From Acanthochlamys bracteata (lineage: Eukaryota; Streptophyta; Magnoliopsida; Pandanales; Velloziaceae), in assembly GCA_019914995.1 (NCBI GenBank), contig CM034131.1, positions 6,604,501-6,668,500 of the forward strand: a stretch of 64,000 bases of DNA, written 5' to 3'. Below are positions 54,189 through 64,000 of the stretch, one piece after another; positions within the stretch are counted from its first letter, which is position 1, and every line of letters begins with the position of its first letter. The notes below the pieces were generated by a model. That model searched no databases. It was not told the origin of the DNA and saw only the letters and a program-made list of their open reading frames with translations. The position numbers and the translations under genes were made by a program.

Positions 54189-54589
54189 CTGTCGTTTTCT
54201 GATTCTTCTGGACCGCTGTCCACGCGGTCTACTCTCTTTTCTTTTCTTTTTCCCTCGTCCTTCCACAGACGCAGAATCTTTTTTCTCCTTTCTTCTCTTT
54301 CTCTATTCTTCTTTTTCCCATTTGTTTTTCGTCGATGAATCAACGAAAGAAAGAAAGAACAGCAACCTGTCCCACCCAACTTTCCAGTTTCTAACTCTTT
54401 ACTTTTGCTGCCCAGCTCCAACACAGCCAGTGTCTTCTCCTTCTCTAATAAAAAGTTCTTCTCTGAAAAAGCAAAGGATCCAATTCCATATTCCATACCA
54501 ATTCTTCTTCTTCTTCTCTTCCTTTTGTAGATTTCTTGTTTGGCTTTCTTCATTTCGTAGTTGAAGAAGAAGAAGTAGAAGAAAGGTAG

Positions 54590-56934
54590 ATGGGGAAAGA
54601 GAAGGAAGGAGAGACGAATTCCACTAGTAGTAAACCTAGTAGTGTTTTAGTGAACTTGGTATGGAGTTGTGCTGATATCAAGCTTCTGTTAACTTCTCTT
54701 TTATTCATCTGCTCTCTTGCTACTCTCTTCCAGTTCTTCCCTTATTCTCTTTCTCCTCCTGTTTTCCGTTATTGTCTTTCCCATTTCTCTTCAACTGATC
54801 CTCAATTCCCTCCTCCGTTCTCTTCTTCTCTTTTATCAACGACAACAACAACAACAACAACAACCAACGCTTCTTCCTCTTCTCCTACTACTTCTCAACA
54901 AATTTCAATACCAGTTTTCAGGAATGAAGAAAAAGTAACGGATACAGCTGTAGTGAAGCGTGCGTTCAACCCAATCGGTTCCGGCGCTTACCTGTTTATT
55001 CAAATGAGTGCGTACCGTGGTGGTCTCAATACCTTCGCAGTAATCGGTATCGCTTCTAAACCAATCCATGTCTTCTCCAATCCCCAATTCCTCTGCCAAT
55101 GGATTCCAAACAACAGCAACAGCAGCAGCAACAATGATTCAACTTCTCTCAATGTTACTGGAACTAAAATCCTTCCTGATTGGGGTTACGGCCGTGTCTA
55201 CACCGTCGTTGTAGTTAACTGCACCTTTCCTGTTGAAATTAACTCCGACAACTCTGGTGGACAATTACTAATTCACGCCACTACCGGCGGCGGACAAGAC
55301 AAATTTCACAACAAAGTTGAAAGGTTTGTAGCTTTAGAAGAATCTCCCATGAGTTTGAATGCTAGTATTTTCTCTTCGCCGCCGAGATACGAGTATTTAT
55401 ACTGTGGATCCCCGGTGTACGGCGATTTGAGCCCCCAGAGAGTTCGAGAGTGGTTAGCTTACCATGTTCGATTGTTCGGCGAAGGTAAATCGCACTTCGT
55501 TCTCTACGATGCCGGCGGAGTTCACGATGAGGTGATGCAAGTTCTACAGCCATGGATGGAGCGAGGATTGGTGACATTGCATGATGTTAGAGATCAGGAA
55601 AGGTTTGATGGATACTACCATAACCAGTTTATGGTTGTGAACGACTGCTTGCACCGGTACAGGTTCACGGCGAAGTGGATGTTCTTCTTCGATCTTGATG
55701 AGTTCATTTATCTGGAGAAAAGAGTGAGGTTGAATCTGTTGCTTGATTCTTTGTCTGGGTTCACGCAGTTCACCATTGAACAGATGCCTATGTCCAGCAA
55801 GATCTGTCTTGCCTCTGACGCCGGTAAAACTCCCCGGTGAGTAATGCTTATCTTTTTCTATTGCAATTTTCGTTAAATTATTTGCTATAATAATGGTCAT
55901 TGATTATTGATATTGAGAAAACTCTATAGTTATTAATTAGTTGATTAGTCAATAATTTGATTGTGGAGCAAAAGATTAAAGAATGCAACCAGATTGTTTT
56001 GTATGTTTGTTGTTAGTTACATTCTGGAATTAGACGTTGTTCTTTTAATTTTTTTTATTGACTGGTTTCTAATAGTTTATTGAAACTTGAATTTTCCCCA
56101 AATACGCACTGTCTGTAACAATCTGTATTTAATTCTTTCAAGGTCAGTTATACCTCAGAAAATGTATAGGCTGTTCTTCACGGTATCTTCCTGATATGGT
56201 GCTCTTCACCAAATAAATTTCTCTAGTATCACTTTCAATTTTTTATCATTTGACATGTTTGCTAGATTAATACCATGTTAGAAGTATCAACGTATGAGAA
56301 AGATTGTGGTGATAACTGAGTAACCACTGACCAATAGATATTATTATAATGCCTCTGTAAAAGCTTCAACTTATACTGGTAGAGGCAATCTACTGCTACT
56401 TGGTCTACTAATATGCAACAATCTAGTTGTTCTCAAGTTCATGAATTCAATCTCAACTGTAATGAGTACTAGTTTCTAATTTGACAAAAGAAAATTGATA
56501 GAAAGAAGATGTAATATATTATTTTGTTTTTAAATTGTTTAGACTTCTGAGTGTTTAAAACTAATAATTTGTGGACCTATTTCAACAGGATGTGGGGGTT
56601 GGAGAAGCTAGTGTACAGAGACGTGAAGAGAGCTCCGAGGAGGGACCGCAAGTATGCAATCCAGCCTCGCAATGTATTTGCAACAGGGGTGCACATGTCC
56701 CAGAACGTCGCAGGCCGGACACTCCACAAGACAGAACGGCGGATCAAGTATTTCCACTACCATGGCACCATTGCGGAACGCCATGACCCTTGCCGTGTAT
56801 TCGTAAACACAACTGAGGTCACACTAGATAACACTCCATTCGTCCGCGATGATGCTCTCCGTCGCATAGCAGGTGTTGTCAAACGGTTTGAGCTAGCAAC
56901 AATTGGCCGGCGACTTGCCCGAACCCGTCAATGA
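54590..56934 (+). CDS. GALS2: Galactan beta-1,4-galactosyltransferase (GT92), pectic galactan synthase
   Basis: Two exons, 54590-55836 and 56589-56934; 530 aa. A short cytosolic tail and one signal anchor (residues ~31-52, LLLTSLLFICSLATLFQFF) make it a Golgi type II protein. A Ser/Thr/Pro stem follows, including a (Thr)n tract coded by ACA/ACG repeats. The GT92 catalytic region covers roughly 250-520: EYLYCGSPVYGDLSPQRVRE, VLYDAGGVHDEV, MFFFDLDEFIYLE with the DxD-type D368-L-D370, and FHYHGTIAERHDPC in exon 2. GALS enzymes extend beta-1,4-galactan side chains of rhamnogalacturonan I from UDP-galactose. The GALS2 symbol rests on gene order (next to Y3IP1, as At5g44670 is); sequence alone supports GALS1/2/3. 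Confidence 0.92.
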
Positions 56935-58088
56935 CAAGTTTCTTGAATATTTTTTTGTTTTCTTCTTTCTGCTATAAATACATATATACGTAGATTTTGC
57001 TTCTCCAGCTTCTTGTGTCATATACATAGATCGTAGGAACAATGACATGTGGGTGATTCTTTGGTTTGAGGGAATGAAGTTAGATGATTCGTTTCATTCA
57101 ATTCATTTATTATGATTGTTAATTTGGTTAGAAGCAGCGTGGGAGTTGTCTATCAATTTCGCAGAAAAGGAATTCATTCAATTTCTTTCATGTGCAGGGA
57201 GAAGAACCATGTTAAATCTTGGAGTAATGTCTTTCAATTGATTGCTAGAGGGCAATGGGTGGGGTTGCTTTTTCTAGCTGGCATTGTTGTTATTGTTGTT
57301 GTTTCTATGATGAAGAACAGTGATGGAGATTGGCAAGATCTAGCTGTTGGTAGTTAAATGCCTTCATTAACGGTTACTTGTTCAAACATGACAGAGGCTA
57401 CAGTATACACTACTACAACAATTATATTGGTTCACCTTTACTGCATCTTTCAATTTTACTGACCGGTCCCATCCTAGCATTCTATCATGCTATTTTAGAT
57501 TAATTTATAATCTAAAATTCGTTGAAGAACTGCATGTTATCTTAAATTATACGCAGTTTTATCGGTTTATAAAAAATTATTTTTTTAATTTTTAATTTTA
57601 TTATTTTATTTTAATTATTATTTTAATTTTATACAAAATTATATTAAGATTTAATTTTAAAAAATTAGATTATTATTTCAAATTTTACGTGTCATATATG
57701 CTATATGTAAGGCGTCCTTTTTTTTTTTTTTCTGAGTTGGCTTTTTTTAATTCTGGCATGTAGACCTTGTGGTGGTCTTTTTTTTTTTACCCACTGTTGC
57801 AAATTCAGCAATGGAGAAGGTTTAAAGATAAGCACAAGTATGACGTTATGTTGTTTCTACATGCATAAGACATTTGGCATGTTGTTATCTTTGTTCAGAG
57901 ACATCCATCAATTCAGTAACTTCCAACAAAAGCAAAAAGTTTCTCCTAACATATGGCCTGTTTATGGGAAGGGATTCAATTGTGAAGACTTTATGGTATC
58001 CTACTCATAAGGTTCTTATAGTCGGTTGTTGTCTTACCATATCCTCTCATCCATCTTGCTTACCATGACTTTATATGATATATTTGTA

Positions 58089-58316
58089 GAGCTTTTCTTA
58101 CATAATTTTTTATTTACATTTCTTAATAAAAATTTTAAAATATTATATAATTTTTTTTAAAAAATTTTAATAATATAAAAATTTTTACGTAATAAATTTT
58201 TTAAAATTATTTTAATTATTTTTTTAAAATAAAAAAATAAAAATTATTTTTTAAAAATTTCTAAAATACACTTTTTCTTTAAATATTTTTTTTAATAATC
58301 ACTTTCAAATATCTTC
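58089..58316 (+). mobile_element. GCGTTTGG-type MITE, first of a tandem pair
   Basis: Begins AGAGCTTTTCTTAC and ends TAATCACTTTCAAATATCTTC, with TTTTTACGTAATAAATTTTT in the middle. It is followed directly by a second copy in the same orientation. Confidence 0.55.
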
Positions 58317-58320
58317 TGAA

Positions 58321-58530
58321 AGAGCTTTTTTATTCAATTTTTTATATTATATTTTTTAATAAAAATTTTGAAGTATATAAAAATTTTTAAATATAAAAAA
58401 TGTTACGTCATAAAAATTTTTATTAATTATTTTTATTATTTTTTAAAATAAAAATAATAAGATTCTTTTTTTTTAAGTAAAAATATTTTTTTAAAAAAAC
58501 TTTTTTTTAATAATCACTCTCAGACGTCCC
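58321..58530 (+). mobile_element. GCGTTTGG-type MITE, second of a tandem pair
   Basis: Begins AGAGCTTTTTTATTC and ends TAATCACTCTCAGACGTCCC, with GTTACGTCATAAAAATTTTT in the middle. Same orientation as the preceding copy and only a few bases from it. Confidence 0.55.
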
Positions 58531-58934
58531 ACGAGAGAGATCTTCATGGCCTGACTGAGGGATCTAAATTAACAACTCAGGGCAGTAAAAACGTCCTCCT
58601 GATCTGAACTACTACAAACCCAAATTCACACAGCCATTAAGATCCTCAAGCAACAGTTCCAAAGACAAGAACAAAGTAACAATTTATTTTAGTAAAGCAA
58701 AGATGTCTCACTCATTTTCTTCTATCAAAAAATAAGTATAAAATATAATTTTGAATTTACTTTCACAAATTTATTCTCACTGTTTGATGGAGATGGAGGA
58801 GGACCATTTGCGTCCTATGGACCATCTATTTAAGATAGTCCCAGGAGACTCCTAACAGAGTTAGAAACATAACATGGGCAGTAGCTGGAAAACCCAGCTA
58901 TCAAAATACACTTATCAAGACATAATAGTACTTA

Positions 58935-59151
58935 GGGCATATTTATTTAGTCTTGAAACTGAGTTTCAAGAGAGTTTCTATATTTATTTTTTATTGAAAA
59001 TTTTATTTTTTGTAATTCACTTTTAAATTTTATATTCAATATTTGTATTTCAAAATTTAACTTTCAAACTCACACTTTCAATAAAAATTAAATTTAGTTT
59101 CAATAATCATTTTTTAAATAACTTCATTTTTACGCCTAAGTAAACATAACC
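58935..59151. mobile_element. Tourist-like MITE, distinct family, 217 bp
   Basis: Left end GGGCATATTTATTTAG, right end CTAAGTAAACATAACC; about three-quarters of the terminal bases are complementary. TTA flanks both sides (58932-58934, 59152-59154). The interior (GAAACTGAGTTTCAAGAGAG, later CTTTCAAACTCACACTTTC) is unlike the GCGTTTGG family. Confidence 0.7.
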
Positions 59152-59322
59152 TTAATAATAAACTACCACATTAATATTTTAAAGACATCAAACAGAAACA
59201 TGATGCTACCATTCCTGTTGAACCTCTTGTGCTCTGTTCTTATTCATTATTGAGTTGATCAATATGTTTGTTCATCAAACAAACGAGATAAAAAAGCGCG
59301 GGACGTTTTGTTTAACGATGTA

Positions 59323-59567
59323 GTTGCGTTTGAAATTATTTATAAAATAAAATTTTTATGAAATAAAAAATATTTTTGTTATTTTTTAAAAATAAGTTTT
59401 AGTTTTTTTACTTTTAAAAAAATAATAAAAAAAAATAATAAAAAGATCTTATTACATAAAATTTTTTATACTTTCTAAAATTTTTAAATATTTATAAAAT
59501 ATATATTAAAAAATATAAAATTAAAAATTAAAAAAGAGTGTTGAAAAAAAGTTGAACCAAACATCCC
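59323..59567 (-). mobile_element. GCGTTTGG-type MITE, reverse copy
   Basis: GTTGCGTTTGAAATTATTTA to GTTGAACCAAACATCCC, with AAGATCTTATTACATAAAAT in the middle. It is the best-preserved reverse copy. Confidence 0.65.
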
Positions 59568-61113
59568 GGTATTTTGGAAAGCTAACCAACCAGTTGATTA
59601 GCTTTCGCACTTAAAATTATGTACTTTTAAAATTTTGTAAACTTTTAGCCCCAGAGAGTATACCAAACAAGTTTACTTACAATTACATAACTAAAGACGC
59701 ATTAATCATCATAATCATAACTCAAAACTATGAATTACGATTGCTTTCAAAAAAGAATGCATAGCTTGCATAAAGGCCTTTGCTAGTTGCATGATTTTAT
59801 TATACATGCACGTATTTGTGGTAATTTGTTTCAATAAGAAACGCGTTTATTCATATACGGAAAGTTATTGGGTAGACTTCGTCTATTATTTCTTTTGAAT
59901 CTTCAAATTAGGTTAGGTTTGGAGTACTAATGGAGAAAATAATATATTAGATAATTTAGTAAATGGGTTAACATTTCGTGTTGAATTAGACCAAATTAAA
60001 TTATAATTTGATGAGCTTAACAACACATGACATTTAATAGTCACTTATTATACGAGTGCTGAGAAGAGTATATATTTCTATGTGGGAGATGCTAATGCTT
60101 AAAAGTTCAGCTGAAATTATCCTCAATCATGCCATGCACAGCACATTAAGCAGCTAACTAGCTAACATTGGATTCTCTACTTTGCACTGAAGAACTCAAA
60201 AAGTTAACATCGCCAAAAAGCTTCCACAAATGAGTACACTTCCCTCGCTTCTATAGATTCAATAAAAAGTTAGAAATACAACAAGGTAGCTTCAATAGAA
60301 GAGCCCTGTCTAATCCATTCAAGTCACTATGTTTTCTGTATTTCAGCAAACTTTTGTCTACTTGATTTCTACTTCGTGTTGTTGCTTCGTTGCCTGGAAG
60401 TGTTTACGTTACCAATCATGTGCCAACCTAGAAAACAAAAAATAATCTCCAACTTGCTCTATGAAGATGATTGAGCTTCGCTTGCGTTCTGTTTAATTTA
60501 TTCACTTGCTGAATCTGTAATATAATGTAACAAGTCTCTAAACTTACTAAACAATACCACTTCCAGACTTCCATTGTTTTTATTATTAAGGGGTTCTGTT
60601 TGTTTATTAACAACAAAACCTGCAGAAACCATGCACATACCATAACAATCAACTTATACATAACTTTGCAATTGATCAATTTATTGATTACTTAGTAACG
60701 CAACCAAATCCCATATTTGATGTATTAGAGAAATAATAACAGCACTGAGATTCCCTTGACAGCTAGAAATGAAAGTGGGGAATGATTGGGTTCCGTGTCC
60801 CCAACTCTATTCCCAAACCTTCGAGTGATGAAGTGCTGCGTTCTTCACGTTCAATTATTTTATCAAAGTGAAACCGGTTTCACTAAATAGAGTCGATCGA
60901 TGCGGTCAATTTTCATTAGGCGCAAGGACGAACGCAGGCAAGGGAACGAGAGCACGAGGCACGACTACCAGAAAACACAGGCCAGAAAAAAAAGGGATGA
61001 CCCACAAAAACACAAGGTTTGTATGGCAGACTCCAACCCTTCCATGTTACACAACTTCCCCTTCTTTGCTTTTCTCCTTCCCCACAAACTCCCTAACCTG
61101 TTCTTATGCTCTT

Positions 61114-61120
61114 TATATAA
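61114..61120 (+). promoter_or_regulatory. TATA box of the TAG gene
   Basis: TATATAA inside CTTTATATAACACACC, 188-194 bp before the ATG. It predicts a pyrimidine-rich leader of about 160 nt starting near 61145. Confidence 0.7.
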
Positions 61121-61307
61121 CACACCCTTTCTCCTCTCCATCTTTCCTCCATCATCATCGTCATCACTTCCATTCATCTCCTTCTCTTCTCGATCAATCC
61201 AAACTCACCAACATATTAATACATAGTGTTGCTAACTAGTTAACTAGCTAGCTTTAGTTTTCCGTCGTTCCATTTTATTGTAATTGGTTTTGCATATATC
61301 AATCAAC

Positions 61308-62947
61308 ATGTGTAACTCAAAAATCAAGTCTGGTCATGCAGAAGTGGCACAGATTCACGGAAGGCAAGTGCTGCAACCGGCAAGCAACCGCGTGACTGTA
61401 TCCTTTGATTACGCAAAGACGCCTACGAAAAAAACATTCCAGAAATCTTTGTCTACGCCTGCTTCTGTTAACAGTGCTCAAGTGTCTTCTGGAAAAGCTT
61501 CTTCGTCTCCACCGCAGAAGATATCTCCACCTGTCTCACCTACGGCGAAGGTGAGCAGTAAACCTATTCTGAAACGTTGCAATAGTCTTAACTCAAGTAC
61601 TGAGAAACTGGTGATACCCAAATCTGCAACGGCGAAAACTACTACTACACCGGCTTTAGTAAGAAAGAAGTCGAAGAAATTCAACGGTGTACCAGCTACT
61701 CAGTTGTCCGTCGATCAGCTGTTGTCTGCAGGCAACAAGATTAATAGTACTTCTGGTACTGTTTCTAGTAACTTCTCGTTCTGGAGCGACATGGTGCCGG
61801 GCAGTCTTGCAGCTGCGCAGAGAGAGCAAGCTTCCGTTACGCAAGCGCAACGCAAAATGAGGATCGCGCATTATGGAAGAATTCCGGCGAAGCTTGAAGG
61901 AAAAATAGCCACAGTTGATAGCAGCCTCACCACTGTCCAAGAAGAGAAGAGATGCAGCTTCATTACCACAAATTCAGGTAACAATTATTTCGAAATGTGA
62001 TCGTTCTTCTGATCTTTGTATTCTGTATTGATTGATCTCATATAATAGATATGCTTGTGTGATATTGCAGACCCACTGTATGTTGCTTACCATGATGAAG
62101 AATGGGGAGTTCCTGTTCATGATGACAGGTAACGTGTTTTTATATATCTGAGAAATTGTGATCTAAGTTCATAGAGCAATTATTGGAGAAAAAAGAGAGT
62201 TGATAATTTTTTTTTAAAATTTTCAGGATGTTGTTTGAACTGCTGGTTTTAACTGGAGCTCAAGTTGGGTCAGACTGGACAACAATTCTCAAGAAAAGAA
62301 ATGAATTCAGGTAATTTAACATTATAATAAAATGAATGAAGAAATCAGTCAGAATAAATATGCATGTTAATTAATTTAGTGTCTGTTTTTAATTGTCTTA
62401 CAGAGAAGCATTTGCCGGATTCGACCCTGAAATCGTCGCCGGATTCACAGGAAAAATTATCAATTCTATCTGCACAGATTACGGAATGGATCCAAGTAAA
62501 GTCCGTGGTGCTATTGACAATGCCAATCGAATTCTAGAGGTATATATTATTATTTATAATTGTTGCTCAACTTCGATCTCTGTCTCAGATATCTACATGC
62601 CAACCCGTTTAGTTGCGATTACTGATAATTCAATTTTTTTCTTTCTTTCCATATGAATTCTTAAGGTAAAGAAGGAGTTTGGCTCACTGGACAACTACCT
62701 ATGGGGGTTCACCAATTACAAACCGATTGTTACCAACTACAAGTACGGTCACAAGATTCCGGTGAAGAGTTCAAAGTCTGAGTCCATCAGCAAAGACCTC
62801 GTCCGTCGGGGATTCCGATTCGTAGGCCCTACCGTCGTTCATTCTTTCATGCAAGCCGCTGGACTCGCCAACGATCATCTTATTTCATGTCCCCGCCACC
62901 GTCACTGCTCCGATATTGTCCGTACTATCTTTACCGGCACCAATTAG
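61308..62947 (+). CDS. 3-methyladenine DNA glycosylase I (TAG)-like protein
   Basis: Five exons: 61308-61977, 62071-62128, 62227-62310, 62404-62539, 62666-62947; 409 aa. Residues 1-~205 are a Ser/Thr/Pro/Lys-rich, probably disordered extension typical of plant members. The TAG domain covers ~213-400: RCSFITT, DPLYVAYHDEEWGVPVHDD, GAQVGSDWTTILKKRNEF, FGSLDNYLWGF, RRGFRFVGPTVVHSFMQAAG. The TAG zinc snap is complete: C216, H231, H387 and C391. The family excises 3-methyladenine from DNA through a helix-hairpin-helix fold. The position of the E. coli TAG base-recognition Glu38 is Thr252 here, as far as I can align it. Nuclear location is inferred. Gene order suggests the At5g44680 ortholog. Confidence 0.92.
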
Positions 62948-64000
62948 CTAGTTCTACATTTTTTTTTGTCTGACATGATTTTATTAACATTAACCATGCG
63001 TGTGAGTTTTATTTTTACTTGAAAAATATATGATGTATCTGAACTCCCCCCAGCTAGAGTTTATAAGAGTTGGGGGGATTATTAACTTTTGAGTGTGTAT
63101 AGAAGAAGATGTTAATTTTTTAGTGTAGGGTTTGGAAAGTGCCCTCAGGCATTAGTAATGCGTCCTGAGAATTCAATGTTCACCAGTAAGTAATTTTTAC
63201 GAACGAGTGAAGCCATACTGTTTCGGTAAAACTTGAGCAAATCTACAGGTATATTTTTACAGATAAATTTTGCGCGAAAGTTGCAACCTTGGTTAGAAAA
63301 TGATTTTTTTTTTCCATCCTCGTTTTGGATTTTTTCCAGTTGTGGTGATAGGGGATAGAGATCGGGAGGAGTGGGGTAAGAGAGAGGGCATGTGAGACGC
63401 AGAAGCATGTGGGCTGTCAGGAGGATGCGAGTCTTGGCTGCTTTAGGGCGGATTTCACTTCTTTCTCAACTCGTCTTTAATTCATTTTAAAAGATTTACT
63501 GGAATTAAACGAGCATTAGCATGGTTGGCCAATGTGATCTCTCATTATTCCTTCAATTTATTTCTTAAATTCAATAGAACATTGTAAAATATATTTAAAA
63601 AAATTTATTTAAAAAATATAAAATAAAAAAAATTTAAAATATTTCTATAAATAATCTCAAATACGGTTTTATGAACTTTTTGATCCTATATTTTTTAATA
63701 AACTTTTTACAATAATTTATAGATTTTATTTAAAATTTTAAAAAATATAAATTTTTTATTTTTATTTTTTTTGAGTATAAAAATAAAATTTATTTTTTAA
63801 ATTAAATAAAAATATCAACAATTTTTAGAAAAAAACTTTTTATAAATACATTCCAAATAGCTCCTAGGAATTGAGTGGATCCACGTCTCTTTAAATAAAT
63901 TTTTCATATAAGTGGCTAAATTCAAGATGACCTACATACAACATTCGCTGTATAACATGCGAGATATACTCTCTTGTAATGAATATTCGAGCCAAACTGT
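62948..64000. other. TAG 3' UTR and trailing intergenic DNA
   Basis: No gene seen up to the window end. The first ~200 bp are probably 3' UTR. From 63.5 kb the sequence is AT-rich with one MITE copy (63665-63866) and part of another just before it. Confidence 0.55.
63665..63866 (+). mobile_element. GCGTTTGG-type MITE, worn forward copy
   Basis: Contains TATATTTTTTAATAAACTTT and the end AAATACATTCCAAATAGCTCC in family order. The middle block is shortened. Confidence 0.45.

Larger units (their letters stand above)
51853..54589. other. Intergenic region upstream of the galactan synthase
   Basis: 2.7 kb, very AT-rich from 52.2 to 54.1 kb, with one worn MITE (53621-53835). From ~54.1 kb the sequence becomes pyrimidine-rich and is probably the galactan synthase promoter and leader. 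A 19-codon upstream open frame starts at 54335 and ends at 54394, 195 nt before the main ATG. Confidence 0.6.
56935..61110. other. 4.2 kb intergenic region with MITEs, no clear gene
   Basis: 56935-57360 is probably galactan synthase 3' UTR. It contains an 81-codon frame (57112-57357) with a hydrophobic segment (GLLFLAGIVVIVVV) that I do not call as a gene. 58.1-59.6 kb holds four MITE copies from two families. 59.6-61.1 kb is ordinary AT-rich spacer leading to the TAG promoter. Confidence 0.55.

Noticed and set aside
60868-61239. Plus-strand open frames upstream of the TAG gene
   Set aside because: They start before or run across the TAG TATA box at 61114 and resemble nothing; they are promoter and leader sequence.

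Overview
This is a gene-dense stretch of a flowering-plant (eudicot) nuclear genome. Genes are split by GT-AG introns, intergenic DNA is very AT-rich with many short inverted-repeat transposons, and the proteins are plant-specific (EAR-motif ERF repressors, type I MADS, photorespiratory GGAT, chloroplast Y3IP1, galactan synthase). I cannot name the species. I traced fourteen protein-coding genes and two decayed gene copies, joining exons by hand from splice sites, reading frame and family similarity.

Layout. 1-3.4 kb: 3' part of a FLY1/FLY2-type transmembrane RING E3 ligase (+). 3.7-5.7 kb: two type I (M-alpha) MADS loci (-), one intact and one frame-disrupted. 8.3-14.4 kb: two divergent ERF group VIII repressors, ERF4-like (-) and ERF12-like (+), on either side of a 4.7 kb AT-rich desert. 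17-24 kb: glutamate:glyoxylate aminotransferase (+, 13 coding exons, 481 aa, peroxisomal). 25-28 kb: eEF1B-gamma (+). 29-32 kb: Yippee-like zinc protein (-). 32.6-35 kb: CAR-type C2 protein (-), followed head-to-head by a decayed CAR copy (+, 36.4-38.2 kb). 39-41.5 kb: a bHLH-MYC_N-domain regulator (-, 7 exons). 41.5-46.7 kb: no gene seen. 46.7-63 kb: four + strand genes: Y3IP1, an uncharacterised 422-aa acidic protein, a GT92 galactan synthase (GALS2-type) and a TAG-type 3-methyladenine DNA glycosylase. From memory this order matches Arabidopsis At5g44650-At5g44680, so this end looks like conserved microsynteny.

These are independent housekeeping and regulatory genes, not an operon-like system. 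The main non-genic signal is a family of roughly 140-310 bp AT-rich elements with termini like GGGTGCGTTTGG, in both orientations, about sixteen recognisable copies in 64 kb. Two further Tourist-like MITEs have TTA target duplications and different termini, one with perfect 17-bp terminal repeats inside a Y3IP1 intron. Other items worth a look are a duplicated splice-acceptor segment in the E3 ligase gene, the head-to-head CAR gene/pseudogene pair, and a perfect 19-bp inverted repeat upstream of the galactan synthase. I found no sign of a wholly new kind of system.
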